This document shows, one piece after another, positions 1-8,464 of a stretch of DNA of 64,000 nucleotides. The notes under the pieces were generated by a model that had not been told where the DNA came from, searched no databases, and worked only from the letters and a program-made list of their open reading frames with translations. The stretch comes from Rhodospirillales bacterium (GTDB taxonomy: Bacteria; Pseudomonadota; Alphaproteobacteria; Rhodospirillales; Casp-alpha2): NCBI GenBank assembly GCA_017644185.1, contig JAEPMA010000004.1, positions 1-64,000 of the forward strand, given 5' to 3'. The translations under genes and the position numbers were made by a program. Every line of letters begins with the position of its first letter. The first letter of the stretch is position 1.

Positions 1-13
1 ACCCCAGCCACTC

Positions 14-43
14 AAAAAGGCCCGCCCTGTGCGGGTCTTTTTT
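14..43. terminator. Rho-independent terminator, possibly bidirectional
   Basis: A GC stem (CCCGC at 21-25 against GCGGG at 31-35, extended by flanking G-C and A-T pairs) is preceded by an A-run and followed by TCTTTTTT. The symmetry of A-run and T-run lets it serve both the minus-strand GMC oxidoreductase gene ending at 70 and any plus-strand gene left of the window. Confidence 0.75.
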
Positions 44-69
44 GTGGGCGCGGGTTGCCGAATTTGTCG

Positions 70-1680
70 TCAGGCGCGGGCGTCCTCGCGGATCATGTCG
101 GCGCCCTTTTCGGCGATCATGATGGTGGGGGAGTTGGTGTTGCCACTCGTGATCGTCGGCATGACGGACGCGTCGATCACCCGCAAGCCCTTGATTCCCC
201 TCACCCTCAGGCGCTCGTCGACAACCGCCATATTATCCGAGCCCATCTTGCAGGTCCCCACCGGGTGGAAGATCGTGGTACCGATATCGCCCGCCGCGCG
301 GGCCAGCCCGTCGTCGTCCATGTACTCGGGGCCGGGCTTGAATTCTTCCGGCCGATACTGTTTGAGGGCCGGCTGCTCGATGATCTTGCGCGTCAACCGG
401 ATCGCGTCGGCGGCGACTTTTCTATCCGCGTTGGCGCTCAGGTAATTCAGCTTGATCGCCGGCTTCGCCATCGGGTCCGAAGACTTGATATGGATCGAGC
501 CCCGGCTTTCCGGCCTCAGATTACACACACTCGCCGTGAACGCCGGGAACGGATGCAACGGCTCGCCGAACTTGTCCAGCGACAACGGCTGCACGTGATA
601 TTGGATGTTGGGGGTTTCGTATTCGTCCGAGCTTTTCCAGAACGCCCCCAACTGCGACGGCGCCATGGTCATCGGCCCGCGCCGGAACAACGCATACTGG
701 AGGCCGATTTTCGCCTTACCGATCAACGAGTTGTATTGCTCGTTCAGGGTCGTAACGCCTGAGACTTTGTAGATACAACGGATCTGCAGGTGATCCTGCA
801 GGTTCTCGCCGACACCCTTTAACGCGTGCTTCACATCGATCCCGTGCTGAGCGAGGACTTCCGGATTGCCGATCCCGGACACCTCCATGATCTGAGGGGA
901 GCCGACGGAGCCCGCGGCGAGGATCATTTCCGCGGACGCCGTGATCGTCGCGTCCGCATCGCCGTGGCGCAGCTCGGCCCCCGTGACACGGCCGTCCTCG
1001 ATGGTCAGCGATTTGACCTGGGCGTGGGTGAACACCTCGAGGTTCTTGCGCTCTTTCGCCGGGCGCAGGAATCCCTTCGCCGTGCTCCAGCGCCAGCCGG
1101 CCTTCTGGTTGACGTGGAAGTATCCGACGCCCGCGTTGTTCCCCGTATTGAAGTCGTCGGTCAACGGCAGCCCCGCCTGGTTCGCGGCATCGCGGAACGC
1201 ATCCAGGATATCCCAGCGCAGCCGTTGGTTCTCGACCCGCCACTCGCCGCCGGTGCCGTGGAATTCGTCATCCGATACCGCGAGCTGGTCCTCGGATTTC
1301 TTGAAGTACGGCAGGATGTCGTCCCACCCCCAGCCGGTGTTTCCGAACTGCCGCCACTGGTCGTAGTCGCGCGCCTGCCCGCGCATATAAATCATCCCGT
1401 TGATCGACGAACACCCACCCAATACCCGGCCGCGGGGATAGTTGAGCTGGCGGCCGTTGAGGCCTTCATCCGGTTCGGTCTGGAAGCCCCAGTCGGTGCG
1501 TGGATTGCCCATGCAGTAGAGGTAGCCGACGGGAATGTGGATCCAGAAATAGTCGTCCTTGCCACCCGCTTCCAGAAGCGCGACCCGGGCGTTTGGATCT
1601 TCCGATAATCGGTTGGCGAGCACGCAACCGGCACTGCCCGCGCCGACGACCACATAATCGAATGTTCCCAGATCCTTCAT
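70..1680 (-). CDS. GMC family oxidoreductase (choline dehydrogenase-like)
   Basis: An FAD-dependent glucose-methanol-choline family oxidoreductase, about 536 residues, the usual size. The N-terminal dinucleotide fold motif GAGSAG is at about residues 13-18. The family C-terminal signature HPVGTCKMG puts the catalytic His at about 472, and the second active-site position falls in the TNSPT segment near residue 516. The internal GMC signature ([15 protein letters not shown]) is also present. These enzymes oxidise primary alcohols; choline dehydrogenase and alkanol dehydrogenase are the nearest functional names, and the substrate cannot be read here. I chose ATG at 1680 because GGAG lies nine bases upstream; ATG 1695 and TTG 1701 are alternatives. 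It stands alone on the minus strand, with no betaine aldehyde dehydrogenase or betI in view, so a role in betaine synthesis is not supported. Confidence 0.9.
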   Translation of the reverse strand: MKDLGTFDYVVVGAGSAGCVLANRLSEDPNARVALLEAGGKDDYFWIHIPVGYLYCMGNPRTDWGFQTEPDEGLNGRQLNYPRGRVLGGCSSINGMIYMRGQARDYDQWRQFGNTGWGWDDILPYFKKSEDQLAVSDDEFHGTGGEWRVENQRLRWDILDAFRDAANQAGLPLTDDFNTGNNAGVGYFHVNQKAGWRWSTAKGFLRPAKERKNLEVFTHAQVKSLTIEDGRVTGAELRHGDADATITASAEMILAAGSVGSPQIMEVSGIGNPEVLAQHGIDVKHALKGVGENLQDHLQIRCIYKVSGVTTLNEQYNSLIGKAKIGLQYALFRRGPMTMAPSQLGAFWKSSDEYETPNIQYHVQPLSLDKFGEPLHPFPAFTASVCNLRPESRGSIHIKSSDPMAKPAIKLNYLSANADRKVAADAIRLTRKIIEQPALKQYRPEEFKPGPEYMDDDGLARAAGDIGTTIFHPVGTCKMGSDNMAVVDERLRVRGIKGLRVIDASVMPTITSGNTNSPTIMIAEKGADMIREDARA

Positions 1681-1961
1681 ACTCGGAAGCTCCATCCCCA
1701 AGGCAATTTATGGGTCACAGGGTCCCACAGTCCGGGATACGAGGCAATTCCCGGCGTGCGACTTCACGTCATTCAGCCATCCAACACGTTAATCGCTCGC
1801 GAATCCTGGTTCCCACTTGGATTCGATGCCGAAATGACGCTACGCTGTAGCCGAAAACAAGCGAATGAAGTGCCCAACGGGCCGCACCATTCGATAAAAA
1901 CAGACGACCCACCATAAGCGGTCCTTTGGGCCTGGATGAAACATCCGGGGAGGAACCGCAT

Positions 1962-3989
1962 ATGACCAGAAACCACCCAGCACCACCGCGCGCGGCGCTG
2001 ATCGCCGGTCCTTATTCTTCGGGGAAGACCTCGCTTCTCGAGGCCATTCTCGTCGAGGCTGGCGCCCTTAACCGCCGCGGCGCCGTCGCCGGCGGCACAA
2101 GTCTCGGCGATGCGTCCGACGAAGCCAGGGCGCACGCCATGTCCACGGAGATGACTGTCGCCAGCACGGATTACCTGGACGAGCGCTGGACGTTTATCGA
2201 CGTCCCCGGCTCGGTCGAGCTTCACCAGGAAATGTTAAGCGCCATGGATGTCGCCGATATCGCGGTCGTCGTCTGCGAGCCGGAACCCGACAAAGCCATC
2301 GCATTGGCGCCGACACTCCGCGCGATGGATGAAGCCAGGCTACCGCATATCCTGTTCATCAACAAAATGGACCAAACTCGCGCCAGCGTGCGTGAAACCA
2401 TGGCTGCCCTTCAGGCCGCTTCGACGCGCCCGCTGGTACTGCGCGAAGTCCCGATCCGTGATGGCGACGCTGTGAGCGGGCACGTCGATCTGGTATCCGA
2501 GCGCGCCTTCAGCTGGCAGGAAGGGCAAGCCTCGAAGCTCATTACGCTCCCCGACACGGTGCAGGATCGTGAATCCGAAGCCAGAAACGACATGCTCGAG
2601 AGCCTCGCCGATTTTGATGACACCCTGCTCGAGAAACTTCTGGAGGATGCGATTCCTGAAACGGACGAAGTGTACGCCAACCTGACAAAGGATCTGGCCG
2701 AGAATCTGATCGTCCCGGTGTTCTTTGGTTCGGCAACGCACGGCAACGGCATTCGCCGCCTGATGAAGGCATTGCGACACGAAGCACCGAGCCCCGATGA
2801 AACGGCGGCACGACTTGGCGTCGGTGAAACTGCTGACACACGGGTGCGCATCTTCAAAACCGTGCACGCCGGCCATGCCGGCAAGCTGTCCTATGGGCGT
2901 GTGATGCGGGGCAAGGTCGCCGACGGCGACAATCTGGCGGGTGCCCGCCCTGCCGGGATCAACCGCATGTTTGGCCCCAATCTGGACCGGGTTTCGGTCG
3001 CCGAAACGGGTGACGTGGTCGGTTTCGGCAAGCTGGAGAACGCCACCACCGGCGATCTGCTCGGCCCGGAGAAAGTGATTTCTGGCGCCGCCTCTGACGC
3101 TGTGATCACGCCTCTCTACAGTCTGGCGATCCGCGCCGAAAGCCGCTCCGACGACGTCAAACTGCCCGCCAACCTGCAAAAGATCATGGACGAGGACCCG
3201 TCGCTATCGACCCAGCACGACGACACAACGGGCGAGTATCTCTTGCTGGGGCAAGGTGAGATGCACCTGAAACTGGCACTCGAGAAACTCCAGAACCGGA
3301 GTGGTCTTAGCGTTGTTTCGACCACACCCAAGGTGGCCTATCGGGAAACCATTCGAAAGGCGGTTTCCAAACATGCGCGCCATAAAAAGCAATCCGGCGG
3401 GCATGGCGAATTTGCCGACGTACACGTGGATATCAAACCGCTTGGACGCGGCGAAGGCTTTCAGTTCGCCGACACCATTCACGGCGGCGCGGTGCCGAAA
3501 CAGTACATCCCCGCCGTCGAAGCCGGTGCCAGAGAGGCTCTCGAAACCGGCCCGCTCGGCTTTCCCGTGGTCGATGTTTCGGTGCTGCTGAGAGATGGCC
3601 AGTTCCATGCCGTCGACTCATCCGAGATGGCATTCCGGAAAGCGGGTGGGCAAGCAGTCAGAGAAGCGCTTCCGGAAGCGGGACCCGTTCTGCTCGAACC
3701 GATTCACAGTGTGACGATCTCGATCCCGAACGCGTATACGGCACGCATCCAGCGCATCATTACATCGCATCGAGGTCAGATCCTGGGCTTCGACGCCAAG
3801 GATGGGTGGGATGGATGGGACGAGGTGTCCTGCCAAATGCCGGCATCGGAAATGCACATGCTGATCGTCGAGATCCGCTCGGCCACGCAAGGTGCTGGGA
3901 CATTCGCGTCCGCTTTCGGTCATCTTCAGGAATTGACCGGCAAGGATGCCGACAAGGTCGTCGAGGCGCACGCGCAAGCGGCGGACTAA
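1962..3989 (+). CDS. Elongation factor G-like GTPase
   Basis: A 675-residue translation-factor GTPase with the full EF-G layout (G domain, domain II, and C-terminal domains III-V including the GGHGEFADV and KAGGQAVREAL segments). P-loop GPYSSGKT is at 16-23 and NKMD at 134-137. The G3 motif is DVPGS at 80-84 instead of DTPGH, so the catalytic His of canonical EF-G is Ser, and the switch I RGITI motif is replaced. This pattern belongs to the alphaproteobacterial EF-G-like family, distinct from fusA of the str operon; its cellular role is not settled and could be ribosome rescue or recycling rather than elongation. ATG 1962 is preceded by GGGGAGGAACC. The stop overlaps the stop of the convergent next gene by four bases. 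Confidence 0.9.
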   Translation: MTRNHPAPPRAALIAGPYSSGKTSLLEAILVEAGALNRRGAVAGGTSLGDASDEARAHAMSTEMTVASTDYLDERWTFIDVPGSVELHQEMLSAMDVADIAVVVCEPEPDKAIALAPTLRAMDEARLPHILFINKMDQTRASVRETMAALQAASTRPLVLREVPIRDGDAVSGHVDLVSERAFSWQEGQASKLITLPDTVQDRESEARNDMLESLADFDDTLLEKLLEDAIPETDEVYANLTKDLAENLIVPVFFGSATHGNGIRRLMKALRHEAPSPDETAARLGVGETADTRVRIFKTVHAGHAGKLSYGRVMRGKVADGDNLAGARPAGINRMFGPNLDRVSVAETGDVVGFGKLENATTGDLLGPEKVISGAASDAVITPLYSLAIRAESRSDDVKLPANLQKIMDEDPSLSTQHDDTTGEYLLLGQGEMHLKLALEKLQNRSGLSVVSTTPKVAYRETIRKAVSKHARHKKQSGGHGEFADVHVDIKPLGRGEGFQFADTIHGGAVPKQYIPAVEAGAREALETGPLGFPVVDVSVLLRDGQFHAVDSSEMAFRKAGGQAVREALPEAGPVLLEPIHSVTISIPNAYTARIQRIITSHRGQILGFDAKDGWDGWDEVSCQMPASEMHMLIVEIRSATQGAGTFASAFGHLQELTGKDADKVVEAHAQAAD

Positions 3990-4702
3990 CCGTCAGCACT
4001 ATCCCGCCGGGCAAGCGCCTGATTGGTTCGGACGAGCTTATGCATCATCTGTCGGCTCACCGCTGCCTGAAGATGCGTTCGGATTTCGACGTCCCGCATC
4101 AAGCGGTCGCGCAACACGCGCACCCCGATGCAGAAATAGCGCGTGTCGGCGCTCAAGCGCACAGTTGCCGTCGCTGGCTCCCCCGAAAGCGCAGTCAACT
4201 CACCAATCAACGAGTGCGCTTCACAAACGGCGATAACCCTCTCACTGCTGATGATCTCAGCCGCGCCTTCGAGGATATAGATCAGGTGATCGACCGGCTC
4301 TCCCTCTTGAGTCAACAACGCCCCCGCCTCGCCATCGATCCAGTGACCAGCATCGAGAAACTTACGCGCCTTTCTCTTGGATAACGCCGGGAGAGCGCTT
4401 CTGATGAGGTTCTCTTCGTCCTTCGTAAACTTTGTACGCCTGGTCAGAAGATACATTCGGACGAGTCCGACGATGCTGATCACAATCCAGAAGGACTGGA
4501 TGACGGCAGACGACAGGTTGAACGCCTGGACGAGACTGATCAGCACGCTACTCGCCGCCAGCAGGTTCAACAGCGCATATAGGCCACCCTGCCCGTTGAG
4601 ATAGCCGAGTTGAAGCGCCGCGTAAGACCCTAGATAAAGGGCCACGCCGACGAACCCAAAAATGGCGTAAAGATTCAGGCTGAGGTCAGGCAAGTGCTCC
4701 AA
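3986..4702 (-). CDS. Membrane protein with C-terminal cyclic-nucleotide-binding domain
   Basis: A 238-residue protein. The first about 85 residues form three hydrophobic segments (FGFVGVALYLGSYAAL, LYALLNLLAASSVLISL, SFWIVISIVGLVRMYLL), resembling the small CBU_0592-type membrane family. A cytoplasmic part from about residue 95 has a cNMP-binding beta-roll: LTQEGEPVDHLIYILEGAAE, then the phosphate-binding-cassette-like stretch SLIGELTALSGEPATATV. The classical cassette Arg is not clearly placed (ATATV follows the GE), so ligand binding is uncertain. No effector domain follows, so it may act as a membrane-tethered cNMP sensor. Start is probably TTG at 4702, since the first hydrophobic segment begins soon after; no strong ribosome site is visible. 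Convergent with the EF-G-like gene, sharing CTAA. Confidence 0.75.
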   Translation of the reverse strand: MEHLPDLSLNLYAIFGFVGVALYLGSYAALQLGYLNGQGGLYALLNLLAASSVLISLVQAFNLSSAVIQSFWIVISIVGLVRMYLLTRRTKFTKDEENLIRSALPALSKRKARKFLDAGHWIDGEAGALLTQEGEPVDHLIYILEGAAEIISSERVIAVCEAHSLIGELTALSGEPATATVRLSADTRYFCIGVRVLRDRLMRDVEIRTHLQAAVSRQMMHKLVRTNQALARRDSADG

Positions 4703-4751
4703 TCAAGCAACGGTAACCGCCGATGCTCCATTGTACGCCGGAGATATAGAA

Positions 4752-5648
4752 TTAACCGCCGAGGAACAGACGTCCAACTTCGGGGTTCTCAAGCAATTCG
4801 TCCCCCTTGCCGGCGATAGCCAGTTCACCTGACACCAGCACATAACCGATATCCGCAAACTCCAGTCCCTTCTTTGCATTCTGCTCAACCATGATGATGG
4901 TCTTGCCTTCGCCATGCTGCAAATCGTCGAGAATCTCGAACACCATATCGATGAAGCGGGGCTCCAGACCGATCGAAGGTTCATCGACCAGTAACACATC
5001 CGGGTCCATCACCAGGGCACGCGAGATTTCCAGAAGCCGGCGCTCACCGCCCGAAAGCACCTTTGCCTTGTGGGTGCGGCGTTGCGCGAGACGGTCGTAC
5101 TTGGCGAACACCTTCTCGGCCGCTTCCTTGGCCATCGCTGGCGTGTCCATCAAAAACCCGCCCATCCAGAGATTCTCCTCGACGGTCATGTCGGGGAAGA
5201 TCGACTTATCCTGGAGAATATAGGCAATCCCAGCCTTCATCAGTTTCTGGTTCGGCGACAGCTTGGTTACGTTCTGCCTATTATCGGCCGGGCCGACCTC
5301 AATGGAACCCGAGAATATATTTGTGAAGCCATATATCGAATGAAGGATCGTCGATTTACCGGCGCCGTTCGGCCCGATCAGACAAAGCGACTGGCCCTTG
5401 GCGACCTGAAGATTGAGGTCATGCAGAATTTGCATCTTACCGTAACCGGCTCGGAGATCCTTGATCTCGACGAAAGGGTTGTTGTTGGCCAAAGCGGCCA
5501 GTTTCTCGATGGGGACTTCCTCGGCAATCGCCTTTGTCTGCGCAACGACCTGTTCCACAGATATGACCGATTCAACGCCACCCATGTGATAGCCGCCGGC
5601 CTTTCGCTTGGCCCGCTCGGCGCTCGTTTCCTGTTGCTCTTCAGACAT
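4752..5648 (-). CDS. livF: Branched-chain amino acid-type ABC transporter, ATP-binding protein LivF
   Basis: One of two ATPases of a HAAT-type importer. Walker A GPNGAGKST is at 92-100, signature LSGGE at 198-202 and Walker B VLLVDEP at 218-224. The protein is 298 residues, about 60 longer than a typical LivF, because of an N-terminal extension rich in charged residues and Gly (residues 1-58) that precedes the ATPase domain; its role is unknown. It is the last gene of the five-gene liv operon; its ATG overlaps the livG TGA by one base. The substrate could be leucine-type amino acids, urea, amides or other small organics; LivF homology does not decide it. Confidence 0.92.
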   Translation of the reverse strand: MSEEQQETSAERAKRKAGGYHMGGVESVISVEQVVAQTKAIAEEVPIEKLAALANNNPFVEIKDLRAGYGKMQILHDLNLQVAKGQSLCLIGPNGAGKSTILHSIYGFTNIFSGSIEVGPADNRQNVTKLSPNQKLMKAGIAYILQDKSIFPDMTVEENLWMGGFLMDTPAMAKEAAEKVFAKYDRLAQRRTHKAKVLSGGERRLLEISRALVMDPDVLLVDEPSIGLEPRFIDMVFEILDDLQHGEGKTIIMVEQNAKKGLEFADIGYVLVSGELAIAGKGDELLENPEVGRLFLGG

Positions 5649-6397
5649 CAGTGCGCTCCCAGGTAGGCGTCAATGACGCGTTGATCGTTCTGGATTTCAT
5701 CCGGGCTGCCGTGCGCCAGCATTTCACCGTGCGCGAGGCAATAGATGCTTTCAGCCATGTTCATGATGACCCGCATGTTATGCTCGATCACGAAGAGCGT
5801 GATGCCGAATTCTTCATTGGCCCGGCGCAACCGGTCGATCAGGCCATTGATCAGCGTCGGGTTAATCCCTGCAGTCGGCTCGTCCAAAAGCAACACTTCC
5901 GGCTTGTTCATCAGCGCCATCGCGAATTCGAGCAGCTTCTGCTGACCGAAAGACAGATCACCGGAACGGAGCCTCCGCTTCTCGTACAGGCCGACGAAAT
6001 CGAGCAATCGCTCGACTTCTTCCATGGTCTGTTTATCCTCGCGCTCACCGAACATGTCGGCGAACCCCATCTTTCGGTGAGGAATTGAGATCAGCATGTT
6101 TTCGATACAGTTCATGTTCGAATAAATGCGGGTTTGCTGGAACGTCCGAAGAAGCCCGAGGCGCGCGATCTTGGGGACTCGGTACGTCGAGATCTCCTCC
6201 CCCTTGAACTTGATCGACCCCTCATCGATCGGGTGATACCCGACGATGGAGTTGAACAGCGTCGTCTTTCCCGACCCGTTAGGCCCTATCAGACCGGTGA
6301 TCTTGCCGTCCGGCACTTTCATCGAAATGCCCTTGTTGGCGACCACGCCACCGTAGGATTTGGAAACGCCCTCGACCTCGATAATATAATTGGTCAT
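5648..6397 (-). CDS. livG: Branched-chain amino acid-type ABC transporter, ATP-binding protein LivG
   Basis: Second cytoplasmic ATPase of the importer, 249 residues, normal for LivG. Walker A GPNGSGKTT is at 38-46, the signature is the LivG-typical LSFGQQ, and Walker B is VLLLDEPTAGINP. The C-terminal region (AHGEMLAHGSPDEIQNDQRVIDAYLG) is characteristic of LivG. The start codon lies inside the end of livM (ATGA overlap, 6394-6397) and its stop touches livF, so the three are translationally coupled. Confidence 0.95.
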   Translation of the reverse strand: MTNYIIEVEGVSKSYGGVVANKGISMKVPDGKITGLIGPNGSGKTTLFNSIVGYHPIDEGSIKFKGEEISTYRVPKIARLGLLRTFQQTRIYSNMNCIENMLISIPHRKMGFADMFGEREDKQTMEEVERLLDFVGLYEKRRLRSGDLSFGQQKLLEFAMALMNKPEVLLLDEPTAGINPTLINGLIDRLRRANEEFGITLFVIEHNMRVIMNMAESIYCLAHGEMLAHGSPDEIQNDQRVIDAYLGAH

Positions 6398-7428
6398 CGC
6401 GTGGCCTCTTTATTTTCAACGACAATACCGAATTTCTCGGGGAACTTTTCCATCAGCCAACCCATGATGCCCTGTTGGAAGAACACCACGTTGATGATGA
6501 TGAGCACCCCGAGGGCGACCCACTGCCATCCCAGGAAATAAGTCCACGTGACCTCTTTAAGGGTATGGAACAGCACCGCGCCGAGCACCGGCCCCCACAA
6601 AGTCCCTTTCCCACCCAAGAGCGTCATGGCGACCATGAAGATACCGAACGTGACGGTCGGGAAGGCAACCTCCAGAGGCTCGATGATACCGGTAATGTTG
6701 CCGAACAATGCGCCCGAAATCCCGACGAAGAACGCTGAAATGGACCACGCTACGGTTTTATAACGGACCGTGTGGATGCCCATTGCTTCCGCCTTTTCCT
6801 CATCATCGCGGATCGCGTTAACGGCGAGGCCGAAGCGCGTCTTGTAAACCCATTGAAGTGTCACGAAGGTGAGGATCGCCGCACCGAATGTCAGGAAATA
6901 GAACAGTAACGATCGGGTGTGTGCGCCTCCGGGGAAGACCGGGACGGAAATACCGCTCCCGGCGCCGACCCATTCCCATGTTCCCATCAGTTCGCCGGCG
7001 GCAATCGCCATGCCGAGGGTGCCGATGGCGAAATATGGACCGCGCAGACCGAACACCGTCCAGCCGAGCAACGCCGCCGTGATGGCTGCGACCACACCCG
7101 ACATAATGATGCCGATGATTAGGCCCTGGTAGTACTCGGCATTGGTGAAGGTGAATGAATCACCACCGTGCGCGGACGTATATTCTGCGATGTCGGCGAA
7201 CTGGCCGACCTGGAATAGGACCGACGTGTACATACCAACACCGAAGAAGAGAATATTGCCGAGCGAGTTATAGCCCATTTGCCCGCCCATGATGTCCCAG
7301 GTAAGAGCGAACAACACCATCACCCAAAGGGTCGCAATCTGCAGCTGAAGTCCCGGGAACAGGAACGGCGCTGCAATCCCGAATACCAGAATTGGGAAGT
7401 GCAACTTGAAACTAAAATTCTTATTCAT
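6394..7428 (-). CDS. livM: Branched-chain amino acid-type ABC transporter, permease LivM
   Basis: Polytopic inner-membrane permease of 344 residues with about nine hydrophobic segments and the cytoplasmic coupling loop typical of LivM (RFGLAVNAIRDDEEKAEAMGI, near the middle). It pairs with LivH to form the transmembrane channel. A conserved segment GGKGTLWGPVLGA follows, as in other LivM proteins. It lies 15 bases downstream of livH and overlaps livG by four bases. Confidence 0.93.
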   Translation of the reverse strand: MNKNFSFKLHFPILVFGIAAPFLFPGLQLQIATLWVMVLFALTWDIMGGQMGYNSLGNILFFGVGMYTSVLFQVGQFADIAEYTSAHGGDSFTFTNAEYYQGLIIGIIMSGVVAAITAALLGWTVFGLRGPYFAIGTLGMAIAAGELMGTWEWVGAGSGISVPVFPGGAHTRSLLFYFLTFGAAILTFVTLQWVYKTRFGLAVNAIRDDEEKAEAMGIHTVRYKTVAWSISAFFVGISGALFGNITGIIEPLEVAFPTVTFGIFMVAMTLLGGKGTLWGPVLGAVLFHTLKEVTWTYFLGWQWVALGVLIIINVVFFQQGIMGWLMEKFPEKFGIVVENKEATR

Positions 7429-7443
7429 TTTTATAACCGCCCT

Positions 7444-8343
7444 TTAGCTGACCACTTGGCGCAACTTGCGCTGTTGAATCTGACGCCAGATCAGCACCAG
7501 AAGCAGCAAGCCGACGACCGTCGCTTGCTGGAACTCGGCACCGAGCACGAAGCCGCTGTAGTTCTCCATAACCCCAAGCCCGAGGCCCGCCATGATCACA
7601 CCCGGCAAATTTCCGAAGCCGGCCGCCGTGACAATCACGAACGAACGGATCGAATAAGAAATTCCATAGAACGGCTGAATAACCCAGATCATCGAAATAA
7701 GGGCGCCTGCCGCACCACAGATCGCCGCATTCAGAGAGAACGTGAAGGCATAAACCTTGTCGGTGTCGATACCCATGACGCGCGCGGCACGCGGATCCTG
7801 GGCTGTCGCCCGGATTGCCTGCCCCATGCGGCTTTTCTTCATGAAGATGACGACCGCGAGGGCCAGAATGCCGCAGAGCACGAACGCCAACACCTTAATC
7901 TCGGCAACGGTGACAACGCCCAGGATCTGACGAATCGCGAAATCACTCTCGGCGGTCTGAACTTCGGGGCCGAACATCAGGTTGAGTAATTGGGCGATAA
8001 CGATGGCCAAACCGAATGTCGCCAAGAGCGACGTGAAGAGGTCTTTATCGATGACGCGCCTGATGATGGTAACGTAAATCCCCCATCCAAACGCGAACAT
8101 GACGACAATCGCGATCGGCAAGCCCCAAAGCGGATGAATGCCTTGCGTTCCCAGCCACCAGGCGATGTAGCCCCCCATAATGACGAAATCGCCCTGCGCC
8201 AGGTTCTTAACGTTCATCACCCCCCAAACAAGTGCGAGTCCGTAAGCAGCCAGTGCGAACGTCGCACCGATAAACAGGCCGTCCAATAATAGCTGTACGT
8301 TGAAAACCGGTGCCGCGACCAGCACCATGATGTTGTCCCACAC
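7444..8343 (-). CDS. livH: Branched-chain amino acid-type ABC transporter, permease LivH
   Basis: Inner-membrane permease of 299 residues with about eight hydrophobic segments. LivH features include the N-terminal GLFIGATFALAAYGLALVWGVMNVKNLAQGDFVIMGGY region and the EAA-like loop AIRATAQDPRAARVMGID. GTG at 8343 is preceded by GAGAGG five bases upstream; the ATG five codons later is less well placed. A perfect 12-bp hairpin separates it from livK upstream. Confidence 0.93.
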   Translation of the reverse strand: MWDNIMVLVAAPVFNVQLLLDGLFIGATFALAAYGLALVWGVMNVKNLAQGDFVIMGGYIAWWLGTQGIHPLWGLPIAIVVMFAFGWGIYVTIIRRVIDKDLFTSLLATFGLAIVIAQLLNLMFGPEVQTAESDFAIRQILGVVTVAEIKVLAFVLCGILALAVVIFMKKSRMGQAIRATAQDPRAARVMGIDTDKVYAFTFSLNAAICGAAGALISMIWVIQPFYGISYSIRSFVIVTAAGFGNLPGVIMAGLGLGVMENYSGFVLGAEFQQATVVGLLLLVLIWRQIQQRKLRQVVS

Positions 8344-8411
8344 GGCGACCTCTCCCCTTGTTGTTTAATTCTTTAATGAAATTGGTTGTCGCAAAATAAA
8401 GTTCGGGTACA

Positions 8412-8438
8412 CCCGTCCCGGTGTTTCACCGGGACGGG
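8412..8438 (-). terminator. Perfect 12-bp hairpin between livK and livH (attenuator or mRNA-stabilising element)
   Basis: CCCGTCCCGGTG (8412-8423) and CACCGGGACGGG (8427-8438) pair perfectly around a TTT loop. On the transcribed minus strand it is not followed by an unbroken U-run (the next T-rich part, CTTTATTTT, begins about 11 bases on), so it is more likely a partial terminator or a 3'-end protecting hairpin that keeps the binding protein mRNA more abundant than the permease message. That arrangement is common after periplasmic binding protein genes. Confidence 0.7.
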
Positions 8439-8464
8439 CTCCCCTGAACATCATCCGTCGATTA

